The position numbers and the translations under genes were made by a program. 57,605 nt of DNA from contig JAAQTN010000034.1 in NCBI GenBank assembly GCA_011742915.1, positions 1 through 57,605 of the forward strand, written 5' to 3'. This document shows positions 17,460-28,582 of the stretch, piece by piece. The stretch comes from Billgrantia desiderata (GTDB taxonomy: Bacteria > Pseudomonadota > Gammaproteobacteria > Pseudomonadales > Halomonadaceae). The notes under the pieces were generated by a model. It made no database searches and was not told where the DNA came from. It worked only from the letters and a program-made list of their open reading frames with translations. Positions within the stretch are counted from its first letter, which is position 1. Each line of letters begins with the position of its first letter.

Positions 17460-18826
17460 TCACTCGTCGTGCAGGGCCACGGCGGCTTCCACCAGCCCGG
17501 CCAGGTTGAAACGCTCCGGCAGCTTGCCGGCCACCGCCAGCTCCACCCGTTCGGAGATGGCGTCCAGATCGACCAGCTCCATCACCTCGCCGGCGAAGGC
17601 CAGGGTCAGCAGGCCGCGGGCGGTCTGTTCGTCGATGCCGCGGGTGCGCAGGGCGTAGACCGCCTCTTCGTCGAGCTGCCCGGTGGTGGTGCCGTGGGAG
17701 CACTTGACGTCGTCGGCGTAGATCTCCAGCTCCGGCTTGGCGTCGATCTCGGCGCGGTCGGAGAGCAGCAGGTTGGCGTTGCTCTGGAAACCCTCGATCT
17801 TCTGGCTGTCGCGCTTGACCACCACCTTGCCGTTGAACACGCCGCGGGCGCGATCGTCGAGGATGCCCTTGTAGTTCTCGTTGGAGAAGGTACGCGGGGC
17901 GTTGTGGTTGGCCAGGGTGTGGTTGTCGATGTGCTGACGGCCCTGACCGTAGAACAGGCCGTAGAAGTTGGCCTCGGCCCCCTCGCCGTTGAGCTCGCCG
18001 ATCAGGTCGTTACGCACCAGTCCGCCGCCCAGGTTAAGGTTGAACGAGGTATAGCGGCTGTCGCGGTTCTGCTCGACGTGAATGCTGGCCACGTGCAGAT
18101 CGGCCAGCGGCGCCTCCTGCAGCTTGTAGTGGGTCAGGATCGCCCCGCGGTCGAGCATCAGCTCGGCCACCAGATTGGTGAAGTTGGCCGCCTCGCTCTC
18201 GCCGACGTGATGCTCGATCAGCGTGGCCTGGCTGCGCGCGCCGGCCTCGACCAGGATGCGCGGGTGGCTCATCACCGGCGCGGCGTTGGCTCGGGACAGG
18301 AACTGCAGCAGGATCGGCTTCTCCACCACGCTGCCCGGCGCCAGACGCACCACGGCACCCTCCTCCATGAAGGCGGTATTCAGCGCCGAGAACGGCGAGA
18401 ACTCGACGCCGGTCAGCCGCCCCAGGGGGCCGCCCACCGCCTCGTGATTGTCGGCCAGCGCCTGGGAAAGCGGCAGCACCGCCACCCCGCCGGGCAGCTC
18501 GCCCAGGTCGGAGAGTGCCGCCGAGAACACGCCGTCGACGAAGGTCAGCCGATGCGCCTCGATGGGCAGCGTGATCGCCGCTGCCGAGGCCGGCGAGAAC
18601 TCGGCGCTGTCGCTCAGCGCGAAATCGCCCCGGGCGATGGCGCGTACGTCGGTGTACTTCCACGCCTCGTCGCGACGAGTGGGGAAGCCGAGTGCCTCGA
18701 AGCGGGCCGCGCCGGCCTGACGGCGGGCGGCGATCCAGGTCGGCTCCGCCCCCTGTGCGGCGCGGCGCGCGGCGCTGCGCTCCTCGAGGCGCGCCAGAAA
18801 GGTCGTCACTTCGCTGTTTACCTCAC

Positions 18827-18830
<4 letters not shown>
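17460..18830 (-). CDS. sufD: Fe-S scaffold complex subunit SufD
   Basis: SufD pairs with SufB in the SufBC2D scaffold that builds Fe-S clusters. The 456-residue protein has the N-terminal helical part with PTRRDEAWKYTDVRAI (about residue 50) and the beta-helix core ending in DVKCSHGTTTGQLDEEAVYALRTRG-type sequence typical of the family. Its ATG overlaps the TGA of sufC (ATGA), so translation of the two is coupled. The active-site cysteine and histidine of the SufB-SufD interface are visible in KCSHG. Confidence 0.96.
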
Positions 18831-19579
<749 letters not shown>

Positions 19580-19679
19580 CATGAGTACCTTTTCGATTCT
19601 GGCGAGCCGCCACCGCGACCCGAAAAAATTTGTTTCCACCCCGCCTGCAAGCGCGTCATGAGCGAAGGTCAATCAAGGC

Positions 19680-19741
19680 GGAAGCCCGACGAGTGCAGCG
19701 GAGTTGTCTGCTGCTCAGTGAGCATGCCGAGTCGGGCTTCC
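19680..19741 (-). repeat. Long hairpin between sufB and sufC
   Basis: An 11-bp perfect inverted repeat GGAAGCCCGAC / GTCGGGCTTCC (19680-19690 with 19731-19741) encloses 40 bases that themselves fold (CAGCGGA pairing with TCTGCTG). It lies inside the suf operon transcript, 30 bases after sufB and about 100 bases before sufC. No T-run follows, so it is more likely an mRNA stability or processing element, or a REP-type repeat, than a terminator. Confidence 0.7.
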
Positions 19742-19770
19742 AACACAGAGTGACCGAGCGCAATAGCGCT

Positions 19771-21213
<1,443 letters not shown>

Positions 21214-21283
21214 GGTCTCTCCCCTCCCGGGCGGTTGGGCCGGCGAGCGTACTCGCCTCGGGTAATGAATCCGGTTCGCTGGC

Positions 21284-21748
21284 TCAGGCCGTATCGGCGG
21301 CCAGGCTCACGCTCTGTATGGGCAGCTGCACCGGCAGCTTGATCGGTGCGCTGTCGGCCAGATGGGCCAGGGTCACGCTGTCGAGCAGAGTGCGCACGGC
21401 CAGCGACACGCGCTGCCAGTTGTCCGACACGCCGCAGGTGGCGAGCAGGTCGCAATCGCCCTCGGCGTGACTGCATTCGGTCATCGCCACCGGCCCCTCG
21501 ATGGCGGTGATGATGTCGATGGCGGTGATACGCGATGCCGGGCGCGCCAGAGAGTAGCCCCCCTGGGCACCGCGGCGCGACTCCAGCAGCCCCGCCTTGA
21601 CCAGCATCTTCAAGGTCTTGCTCACCGTGGGATGCGGTAACTGTACGGTCTCGGCCAGCTCCGTCGCCGCATGGGGCTGCTCGGGATGCCTGGCGATCTG
21701 TGCCAGGATCACGGCGGCGTAATCGGTCAGCCGGGAAAGCTTCAGCAT
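21284..21748 (-). CDS. Rrf2-family Fe-S regulator of the suf operon (SufR/IscR type)
   Basis: The 154-residue Rrf2 protein has a winged helix (about residues 1-70; [25 protein letters not shown] within it) and three cysteines at 92, 99 and 105. The spacing is C-x6-C-x5-C, close to the C-x5-C-x5-C cluster site of IscR. It is therefore expected to bind an Fe-S cluster and repress suf when clusters are plentiful. It is the first gene of the operon, and an IscR-type operator overlaps its promoter (21798-21831), so it probably represses itself and the suf genes. Confidence 0.93.
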   Translation of the reverse strand: MLKLSRLTDYAAVILAQIARHPEQPHAATELAETVQLPHPTVSKTLKMLVKAGLLESRRGAQGGYSLARPASRITAIDIITAIEGPVAMTECSHAEGDCDLLATCGVSDNWQRVSLAVRTLLDSVTLAHLADSAPIKLPVQLPIQSVSLAADTA

Positions 21749-21797
21749 GCCTGACTCCTGGGTCTCACGATGCGGAGTAGTGCCATCGCTCCATTTG

Positions 21798-21831
21798 GGA
21801 CCATTTTAGTCCTGTATGGATTCGATGTGAA
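21798..21831 (-). promoter_or_regulatory. suf operon promoter with an overlapping IscR-type operator
   Basis: On the minus strand TTCACA (21826-21831) lies 17 bases from TAAAAT (21803-21808), a good sigma-70 promoter. The palindrome GGACTAAAATGGTCC (21798-21812 on the minus strand) covers the -10 element. Its core GACT-N5-GTC and the flanking ATA agree with the class of IscR sites that bind the cluster-loaded repressor. It starts 50 bases upstream of the regulator ATG. Repression by occlusion of the -10 is inferred. Confidence 0.7.
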
Positions 21832-21912
21832 GTCCCAGTGACGAAAAGGGCCTCGCAGGCAGTGAGATAGCGGCACGTTCGGCGCCGATTCCATCAATAA
21901 ATAGAATCATTC

Positions 21913-23631
21913 CTATTTGTGACGACTATCGGCTGATGCCGAATGGGAACTTCCGAGGGAGGACCGTTCGCGCTCACGCTGCCAGGCCAGCACCTCCTCG
22001 GCGGGAAGCGCCTTGGCATAGAGAAAGCCTTGGGCCTGATCACAGCCCATCTCCTGCAGCAGCCGGTGCTGCTCCTGGGTCTCGACGCCCTCCGCGGTTA
22101 CCTCGAGATCGAGCGCATGACCCACATCGATCAGACAGGCCATCAGCTTGCGCGCCCGTCGATCGTGTTCCAGACCTTCGACGAAGGCACGATCGATCTT
22201 GAGTCCCGTGAGAGGCAGGTGACGCAGGTACTCGAAAGAGGAAAAGCCGGTGCCGAAGTCGTCGATGCTGACCCGGATCCCGCAGCTGCGAATACGCTCC
22301 AAGGCCCGCTTGGCGGCAAAAAGGTCATGCACCAGCGCGCTCTCGGTGATCTCCACTTCCAGCCGGGACGGCTCCATGCCCGACTGTCTGACATGCTCGC
22401 CCAGCTCTTCCAGCAGCGCATCGTCCATCAGATTGCGCACCGAGAAATTGATGCTGACCCGTTTCTCCTGGCGCATCGCGAAACGGCATGCCTCGGTGGC
22501 CACGAAGCGGGTGACGGGTGCGATCAAGGTGGTGTTTTCCACTTTGGGCATGAACATCCCGGGGGGAATCAGATTACCCTGCGCGTCTCGCCAGCGAATG
22601 AGCCCTTCGAAGCCCGTCACCTCACCGTCGGCAAGACGCAGCTTGGGCTGATAATGAAGTTCGAACTCCCCCTTGGCCAAGCTGCGGCGCACCTGCGCAA
22701 TCAACTTGACATTCTGCACGCCACGACGAGCGAAGGCAGGCTGGAAGTGGCAATAGGAGCGCTGCTTCTCCGTTGCGGCCAGCATGGCGATACGCGCCTC
22801 ACGCACCAGGCCGCCAGGCGTATCGTCGGGAGACTTGTGCAAGGCACTACCCAACACCAGCTGAGCACGCAGGGGAACACCGAGGGCCACCAGATTGTCC
22901 TCACCCAGTTCCACCACGCGGGCAGCGATCCGATTGAGCTCATCGAGCCCGACTGGCCACAGCAGCAGAGCCAACTCGGCCCCGCTCACCCGATAACACC
23001 CCAGCAGGTTGGGTCCCAGCCGAGCCAGACGGCGGTCGATGGCCAGTACCAGATCGTCGCAGGCGTCCGCTCCCAGGGCCTCCACGATCTCGGAGATGTC
23101 CTCGATGCGCACCAGGATGACTCCCGTGCTGCGCCCGTCCAGCCGCGGCGGAGCCTTCAACCAGCGTGACAGGTCCGCCTCCAGGGCGATCTCGTTGGGC
23201 AAGCCGGCACGCGGATCGGTTCGCGCGGCCCGCTCGAGATTGAGATGGCTCTGTCTGAGTCGCTCGAACAGAACGCCGGCAAAGGCACCGATAGCCAGGT
23301 ACAGACACAGGCGGATCACCCAGTTGAGGGTGGCCTGGGCCTCCCCCGAGGCCACCGTCAGCGGCATCGCCGCCATCAGCAAGCCAGCCATCAGCGCGAC
23401 GAGCAGCGAGCCACGCCAGGTATACCAGGCGCCCGCCAGCAAAACCGGTATCAGCATCAGATAGGGGTAGGCATAGCGTGTCCCCCCAGTGACATAGACG
23501 ATCAAGGTGCCCAGGGCCAGCAGTGCCACCAGGATCATGATGCGACTGGTCTGACGTACGGCGGGCGGCCATGACTGCCACCGATGCTCCACGGCACGCC
23601 AGGCTCGCAGAGCGCTGCTCATGGCTGTCAT
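21913..23631 (-). CDS. Membrane-bound EAL-domain c-di-GMP phosphodiesterase with degenerate GGDEF
   Basis: The 572-residue protein has about four hydrophobic segments (residues 30-125), a GGDEF-like domain (130-290) and an EAL domain (about 318-555). The GGDEF site reads SGAEL (residues 216-220), so cyclase activity is unlikely. The EAL side keeps the catalytic set: FEGLIRW (EGL for EAL), INFSVRNL, VEITESAL, IDDFGTGFSS, LKIDRAF and AEGVET. It should therefore hydrolyse c-di-GMP, perhaps tuned by the dead GGDEF domain. AGGAGG precedes the ATG. It stands alone, with no neighbour pointing to a target process. Confidence 0.9.
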   Translation of the reverse strand: MTAMSSALRAWRAVEHRWQSWPPAVRQTSRIMILVALLALGTLIVYVTGGTRYAYPYLMLIPVLLAGAWYTWRGSLLVALMAGLLMAAMPLTVASGEAQATLNWVIRLCLYLAIGAFAGVLFERLRQSHLNLERAARTDPRAGLPNEIALEADLSRWLKAPPRLDGRSTGVILVRIEDISEIVEALGADACDDLVLAIDRRLARLGPNLLGCYRVSGAELALLLWPVGLDELNRIAARVVELGEDNLVALGVPLRAQLVLGSALHKSPDDTPGGLVREARIAMLAATEKQRSYCHFQPAFARRGVQNVKLIAQVRRSLAKGEFELHYQPKLRLADGEVTGFEGLIRWRDAQGNLIPPGMFMPKVENTTLIAPVTRFVATEACRFAMRQEKRVSINFSVRNLMDDALLEELGEHVRQSGMEPSRLEVEITESALVHDLFAAKRALERIRSCGIRVSIDDFGTGFSSFEYLRHLPLTGLKIDRAFVEGLEHDRRARKLMACLIDVGHALDLEVTAEGVETQEQHRLLQEMGCDQAQGFLYAKALPAEEVLAWQRERERSSLGSSHSASADSRHK

Positions 23632-23923
23632 GACGACCTCCTAACCAATTCGTCTGAACCACAGACTAACCCAATTGAGGCTACCTGCTATGACTCATAA
23701 AGTGTAAGCAAGATGAGCGAATGAGACTCTCAATGCCCTCAACGTTTCGTCCTGCCCTCCCACCTCATCGCGCCTCAGCGTCTTGCGTATGGTGAAAAAA
23801 GCCGCGGCTGCGTCTCGAATACGCCTGGAAACTGGCGAGCACGGGCCGCATTCGCCAGACTTGCAATGATGGTTAGCGGTATCGGCCAAGGAACCACTGA
23901 ACGCCACATTGACGAGGCACCCC

Positions 23924-24391
23924 ATGCGTAACCTCAAAATCGACCGCATTGACCGCATGCTGCTAGAAGCTCTGCAGCAGGACGCCCGTCTGACCACTGC
24001 CGAACTGGCAGAGTTGGTGAACCTCTCCCCTTCTCCATGCGCTCGCCGCATCCGCAGGCTAGAGCAGGCAGGACTAATCACGCGCTATCGCGCCGAGCTG
24101 GACAAGACACTCCTCGACCTGGCGGTGACCAGTTTCGTCCAGGTACGCCTCGACCAGCACCAGCGGGAACAGGTCGAGCACTTCGAACACGCCGTTGGTG
24201 CCATGCCGGAAGTGATTCAGTGCCATAGCGTTTCCGGCCACTTCGACTATCTGCTCCAGGTCATCACCACCGATATCGATACTTTCGAGCACTGGCTGAG
24301 ACAGTTTCGTCAGCTGACGGCGGTCAGTGCCGTGGACAGCAGCTTCTCGATACGTACGATCAAGGAGAACGGCGCCCTGCCCATCCAGTGA
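23924..24391 (+). CDS. Lrp/AsnC-family transcriptional regulator
   Basis: The 155-residue protein has the AsnC-type helix-turn-helix (about residues 6-50; LTTAELAELVNLSPSPCARRI within it) and a C-terminal RAM ligand domain (VTSFVQVRLDQH to the end). Such proteins sense amino acids and form octamers. The start at 23924 (MRNLKIDRIDR) has GAGGC upstream; an in-frame start 15 bases earlier is less likely. The effector is not evident. The next gene starts 50 bases downstream on the same strand and could be a partner, but its function does not reveal a regulon. Confidence 0.9.
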   Translation: MRNLKIDRIDRMLLEALQQDARLTTAELAELVNLSPSPCARRIRRLEQAGLITRYRAELDKTLLDLAVTSFVQVRLDQHQREQVEHFEHAVGAMPEVIQCHSVSGHFDYLLQVITTDIDTFEHWLRQFRQLTAVSAVDSSFSIRTIKENGALPIQ

Positions 24392-24441
24392 GGCTTTCCT
24401 CGGCAAGGCGGTTCAAGCGGTAGGCGATGAATGGAGAAGAC

Positions 24442-25368
24442 ATGACGAAGGCCCCGATCACGGTGTTCGGCGGAACCGGCTTTCTGGGCACTCGGATCGT
24501 TCGCGAATTGTTCGAAGCGGGCCACAGGGTGCGTATAGCGGCCCGCCACCCGAGGCTGCCTGACTGGGCCGAACCCGGCGATCCGCTGGAGCCGCTGGTG
24601 ACCGATGTGCGGAGTGAGGCCGAGGTCGGCCGTGCGCTCGAGGGAGCCGGTGGCGCGGTCAACGCCGTAAGCCTCTACGTGGAGAGCGCCGAGCTGAACT
24701 TCGATGACATTCATGTCGAGGGGGCCGGTCGCATGGCACGCCTGGCCCGGACGGCGGGGGTGGAAACCTTCGTCCAGCTTTCCGGCATCGGCGCAAGCCC
24801 GACGTCGCGCTCACGCTATGTCAGTGCGCGGGGACGCGGGGAAGCGAAGGTGGTCGAAGAGTACCCCAAGGCGGTGATCGTGCGCCCCAGCGTGATGTTC
24901 GGCGCCGGCGACGCCTTCATCTCCCGTCTGGCGGGCTTGACGCGGCTGCCGGTGATACCGCTGTTCGGCCACGGCCAGACCCGCCTGCAGCCGGTGCACG
25001 TGGTGGACGTCGCCCGTGCCATTGCCAGGCTGCTGGGCGCCAATCCGCCCCAGCGCCGCCTGTTCGAGCTGGGCGGCCCGGACGTGCTGCGCTATCGCGA
25101 CGCGGTGAAGCTGTTGCAGGCGCAGCTGGAACGCGAGCGCCCGTTGCTGGCCATTCCCTTCCCGCTGTGGCACCTGGCCGCCCTGCTGGCAGCACCGCTG
25201 CCCGGCTCACCGCTGACCCGCGATCAGGTCTTCATGATGAGCGAAGACAATACGGTCGGCGAAGACGTTGGTACCTTCGCCGACCTGGATATCCTGCCGC
25301 GCTCGCTGCGCGACAGCCTGCCCGACTGCCTGACGACTCAGGCCTCGGATTCGTCCTCGTCGGAGTAG
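24442..25368 (+). CDS. NAD(P)-binding epimerase/NDUFA9-like protein
   Basis: The 308-residue protein has an N-terminal Rossmann motif VFGGTGFLGTRIV and resembles atypical short-chain dehydrogenases of the NmrA/NDUFA9 type (VQLSGIGAS, then YxxxK-like SRYVSARGRGEAK and IVRPSVMFG). These proteins bind NAD(P) and often act in quinone or lipid metabolism; the substrate is unknown. GGAGAAG precedes the ATG at 24442. Its 3' end overlaps the convergent PhoU-like gene by 31 bases, and its C-terminus is a serine-rich tail encoded in that overlap. Confidence 0.82.
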   Translation: MTKAPITVFGGTGFLGTRIVRELFEAGHRVRIAARHPRLPDWAEPGDPLEPLVTDVRSEAEVGRALEGAGGAVNAVSLYVESAELNFDDIHVEGAGRMARLARTAGVETFVQLSGIGASPTSRSRYVSARGRGEAKVVEEYPKAVIVRPSVMFGAGDAFISRLAGLTRLPVIPLFGHGQTRLQPVHVVDVARAIARLLGANPPQRRLFELGGPDVLRYRDAVKLLQAQLERERPLLAIPFPLWHLAALLAAPLPGSPLTRDQVFMMSEDNTVGEDVGTFADLDILPRSLRDSLPDCLTTQASDSSSSE

Positions 25369-26021
25369 AAGTCGAGGTCCTCGAGGCGACCGAGAGCCGC
25401 AGTGGCGATGTTGGCCAGATGGGCCGCCACGCGCTTGTAGTGGCGCGCCAGCAGCGAGTAGGCCACGGCCTCGTGGAACTCCACCCTGTCCTCGTCGCGG
25501 AACAGCTCCTCGATCAGCCGGTCGCAGTGCGGGCGCACCTCACGAGCCAGCGCCAGGGCCTTGCGCGCACTGGCCTCGTCGGATTTCTGCGCCGACTTGA
25601 TGACCATGCCGAACATCTCCGCCACCTGGGCGGCAATGCGGTCCAGCGGCTCCTGGTACTTGGTGACGTGGAAGCCTTCGCGGTAGAAGTGTCCGACCTC
25701 GAAGACGTTCTTGCAGTAGTCGCCGATCCGCTCGGCGTCCTTGGCCACGCTCATCAAGGCCAGGCAGATCGCCACGTCGTGGCCCGGATTGACCGTCAGG
25801 TGGCGCAGCACCTTGCGCCGAATGGAGCGCTCGAGTTCATTGATGCTGCGGTCGCGCTCGTAGAGCGGCTGGCGTACTTCATCGGCGGGCACCGTGCTGT
25901 GCAGCACCTCGTTGGCCCGGTCGAACATCCAGGCGCCGTCGCGCAGCATCTGGGTGAGATCCTCAAAGGCGAGATTGATGGTGTTTTCTGAGGTCAAGGC
26001 GCTGAATAGCTGACGAAACAT
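25338..26021 (-). CDS. PhoU-domain protein
   Basis: The 227-residue protein is helical with two PhoU-type three-helix repeats; the motif CLALMSVAKDAERIGDYCKN matches the metal-binding E/DxxxD pattern of PhoU. It starts 25 bases after the stop of the Na/Pi cotransporter gene, so it is most likely that transporter's regulatory partner, as in other Na/Pi-PhoU pairs, rather than PhoU of the Pst system. AGGAG lies upstream of the ATG. Its 3' end overlaps the convergent gene 24442-25368. Confidence 0.85.
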   Translation of the reverse strand: MFRQLFSALTSENTINLAFEDLTQMLRDGAWMFDRANEVLHSTVPADEVRQPLYERDRSINELERSIRRKVLRHLTVNPGHDVAICLALMSVAKDAERIGDYCKNVFEVGHFYREGFHVTKYQEPLDRIAAQVAEMFGMVIKSAQKSDEASARKALALAREVRPHCDRLIEELFRDEDRVEFHEAVAYSLLARHYKRVAAHLANIATAALGRLEDLDFYSDEDESEA

Positions 26022-26046
26022 CGAGGAAACTCCTGAAATACCGCGC

Positions 26047-27255
26047 TCAGCGCAGGCTCGTGAACAGTTCGACGGCACCGATTCCCAGCAGGGGGATCAC
26101 CAGGAACACGCCAATCAGGAAAATGAAGGCATAGCGGGTCTGGCGAGCCGCCAGCTTGCCGTACCAGGTGGCCACCTTGAGCGGAATATAGCGCAGCGGC
26201 CACCAGATGGCGGTGCCGGTCAGATTGAAGATGACATGGAACAGCGCCACGGTCATGGCCGCTGCCACCGGGTTGGCGGTGGCCGCCAGTACGCTGGTCA
26301 CGGTCGTGCCCAGATTGGCCCCCATCATGAACGGCAGCACCCGCCGCAGCCGCACCACACCGGCGCCGGCCAGGGGCACCATCAGGCTGCTGGTGATGGT
26401 GCTCGACTGCACCAGCACGGTGGAGACCAGACCGACGCCATAGGCGCGCAGGTCGCTGCGGAAGAAATAGGTGCGGAACAGGCCGTCCATGTGCCGCAGC
26501 AGCGCGCCGCGCAGGTTTTGCACCATGAAGATCAGGGCGATGAACATCAGCAGCAGCCCCAGCCCGGCCACCAGCAGCCCCTGAGCGGCCGGCGTGGGCG
26601 TCAGCCACCCACCGATCATGTTGAAGAGATCAACTACCGGCTGGGTAATGACCTTGATCGGGCTGTTGGGCCGGGCCACTTCGTCGAGGCCGATCAGATC
26701 GGCCAGCCAGCCCGCCAGCCGCGAGAAGATACCGCGCCCCGTCTCGTGAAACAGACCGCTGACGAACTCCAGCGGAAAGACCACCAGCACGGTGAGAATG
26801 TTGAAGAAGTCGTGCATCAGCGCCGCCGTGAAGGAGCGCCGGAAGTTGCGCTTGATACGCATGTTGGCCAGCGCCACGATCACCCCGGTCACCGCGGTGC
26901 CGATGTTGGCGCCCATGATGGCGAAGACCGCGGTGCCGAGCGTCATCTCGCCGCTCGCCACCAGCGTCACGATCAGCGCCGAGGTGAACGAGGAGCTCTG
27001 CACGATCATGGTGACCAGCACGCCGGCCAGCAGCGCGATGAAGGGGTTCTCCCCGTAGGCGAAGAGCTGGGTCAGGAAGTCGCTGGCACGGCCGAAGGTA
27101 CCGAGGCCCGCGCCAAGGACGTTCAGGGCCGCCAGAAAGAGATAGAGACAAAGGCCGGCATAGATGCCGCGCATCCAGGCCGGCACTTCACGAACCGGTT
27201 CACGAGCCAGTGCTGCGCGTTGCGTTCCGCTGGAAGAAGGAGGTGGTTTCGACAT
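26047..27255 (-). CDS. Na/Pi cotransporter family protein
   Basis: The 402-residue membrane protein has two inverted Na/Pi repeats, each with the signature QSSS (VTMIVQSSSFTSALIVT) or QSST (TVLVQSSTITSSLMVP) and each followed by GANIGT or GANLGT. The family imports phosphate with sodium (NptA type). About nine hydrophobic segments are visible. The PhoU-domain gene follows after 25 bases, the usual arrangement. The upstream gene is 107 bases away and unrelated. In a halophile a sodium-driven phosphate importer is expected. Confidence 0.9.
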   Translation of the reverse strand: MSKPPPSSSGTQRAALAREPVREVPAWMRGIYAGLCLYLFLAALNVLGAGLGTFGRASDFLTQLFAYGENPFIALLAGVLVTMIVQSSSFTSALIVTLVASGEMTLGTAVFAIMGANIGTAVTGVIVALANMRIKRNFRRSFTAALMHDFFNILTVLVVFPLEFVSGLFHETGRGIFSRLAGWLADLIGLDEVARPNSPIKVITQPVVDLFNMIGGWLTPTPAAQGLLVAGLGLLLMFIALIFMVQNLRGALLRHMDGLFRTYFFRSDLRAYGVGLVSTVLVQSSTITSSLMVPLAGAGVVRLRRVLPFMMGANLGTTVTSVLAATANPVAAAMTVALFHVIFNLTGTAIWWPLRYIPLKVATWYGKLAARQTRYAFIFLIGVFLVIPLLGIGAVELFTSLR

Positions 27256-27362
27256 GAAAGGGCCACTTACTCTCTGCAGGAAATGTGACGGATGCGTGAC
27301 ACCCAGGTGACTGCTGGCGAACGGTAACCATCCTGTGTGACAGTTTCATGACAGCGACGCGC

Positions 27363-27800
27363 CTACTCGCCGATATCCTCGTTCCACAGTTCGGGAGACG
27401 CCTCGATGAAGTGCGTCATCAGCTCGATGCACTCTTCGAGCTGCAGCACTTCGACCGCCACGCCACGAGAACGCAGCAGCTCTTCTTCACCGAGGAACGT
27501 GCGATTCTCGCCGATCACCACGCGGGGTATGCCATACAGCAGGATCGCCCCGCTGCACATGGGGCAAGGGGAGAGCGTCGTGTAGAGCGTGCAGTTGCGA
27601 TAGACCGATGCCGGCAGCCTGCCGGCATTCTCCAGTGCATCCATCTCACCATGCAGCACCGTACTGCCCGCCTGCACTCGGCGGTTGTGCCCACGCCCGA
27701 TGATCTCGCCCTGGTGCACCAGCACCGAGCCGATGGGAATGCCACCTTCGGCCAGCCCATTGCGGGCTTCATCGATTGCCGCTTGCATGTAATGGTCCAT
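27363..27800 (-). CDS. Cytosine deaminase of the fungal (Fcy1) type
   Basis: The 145-residue zinc deaminase closely follows the yeast cytosine deaminase pattern. It has GGIPIGSVLV, HGEMDALENAGR, LYTTLSPCPMCSGAI, YGIPRVVIGEN and a C-terminal ending WNEDIGE. Zinc ligands and catalytic residues are H50, E52, C79 and C82, each 12 lower than in the yeast enzyme, with identical spacing. It should deaminate cytosine to uracil, although guanine or other bases cannot be excluded. Bacterial cytosine deaminase (CodA) is an unrelated amidohydrolase, so this type is notable. The start at 27800 fits the family length; the longer frame adds a non-conserved arginine-rich stretch. Confidence 0.85.
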   Translation of the reverse strand: MDHYMQAAIDEARNGLAEGGIPIGSVLVHQGEIIGRGHNRRVQAGSTVLHGEMDALENAGRLPASVYRNCTLYTTLSPCPMCSGAILLYGIPRVVIGENRTFLGEEELLRSRGVAVEVLQLEECIELMTHFIEASPELWNEDIGE

Positions 27801-27936
27801 CTGAAACGCTCTCCTTTTGACAAGGCGTGCCCGGCGTTGCGGTGACCTTAGCAGATGCCGTGAAAGACTGCCCGTCAACACACCTCGGCGCAGGCAGCCT
27901 CGGTCACCGATACCACCCTGCACTCACACTGCATCA

Positions 27937-28479
27937 TCATTGCCAGCGCCAGCCATGGCGCTCCCACCACGCCTGGGCGATCTCACGGTTGTCGGCATTG
28001 GCGCTCTCGCTGAGCGTTTCGCTCAGGCGCACGTAATCCCCGCCGGTCTGGGCCATGAGCTGCGGATCCTGGGTCGCCAGCTGCAGCGCATAGAGCACCA
28101 GCATCAGTTCGTACTGGTTGCGGGTGTCGATCAGCGCATACAGCATCGGAACCGCGGGCTCGCCAATCTGGCCCAGCCGCTCCGCGGCGATGTACCACAC
28201 CCGCGGGTGCTCTTCGCCGCCATACACGTCGATGAAACGCCTGTCGGCCAGACGGCTGATGTAGTAGTGGATCTCATCGTCTTGCGAAGCAAAGTGCGGG
28301 GGAACCCAAAAGCGGTCCTCCCGCGTGGTGCCGCTCACTGCCGCGGGCGACGGCGTGGTGGCCGGCTCGACCTGCTCGGGAGACGAAGCCTCCTGCGGGG
28401 CGGGCGCCCGAGAGGGACCGGCGCACCCATACAGGAACAGCAGTAGCGTCAGTGCGCCCGTCAGTCTGGAACTTGGCAT
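27937..28479 (-). CDS. Lipoprotein with a helical-repeat domain, hypothetical
   Basis: The 180-residue product has a signal peptide ending in a lipobox-like LYGC at about residue 19, a proline- and alanine-rich linker (about 20-55) and a helical domain with HEAT-like features (WYIAAERLGQIGEPAVPML, then LMLVLYALQLATQ). It should be anchored in the periplasm. GAGAGG is upstream of the ATG at 28479. It lies between the deaminase and the PRPP synthetase-like gene on the same strand, with 100-130-base gaps. No function is assigned. Confidence 0.75.
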   Translation of the reverse strand: MPSSRLTGALTLLLFLYGCAGPSRAPAPQEASSPEQVEPATTPSPAAVSGTTREDRFWVPPHFASQDDEIHYYISRLADRRFIDVYGGEEHPRVWYIAAERLGQIGEPAVPMLYALIDTRNQYELMLVLYALQLATQDPQLMAQTGGDYVRLSETLSESANADNREIAQAWWERHGWRWQ

Positions 28480-28582
28480 TGCATCCTCTCTCACTGGCTT
28501 GGGTTGCTGCGTTTTTTACGCTGTTGTGCGGCCCATGGCTAGCCCCGGCGCGCCAAGCGCCCCAGGGCTACCAAGCACAACG

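Noticed and set aside
28510..28575. Imperfect GC-rich hairpin near the end of the PRPP synthetase-like gene
   Set aside because: The stem has mismatches and no T-run, so it is not called a terminator.
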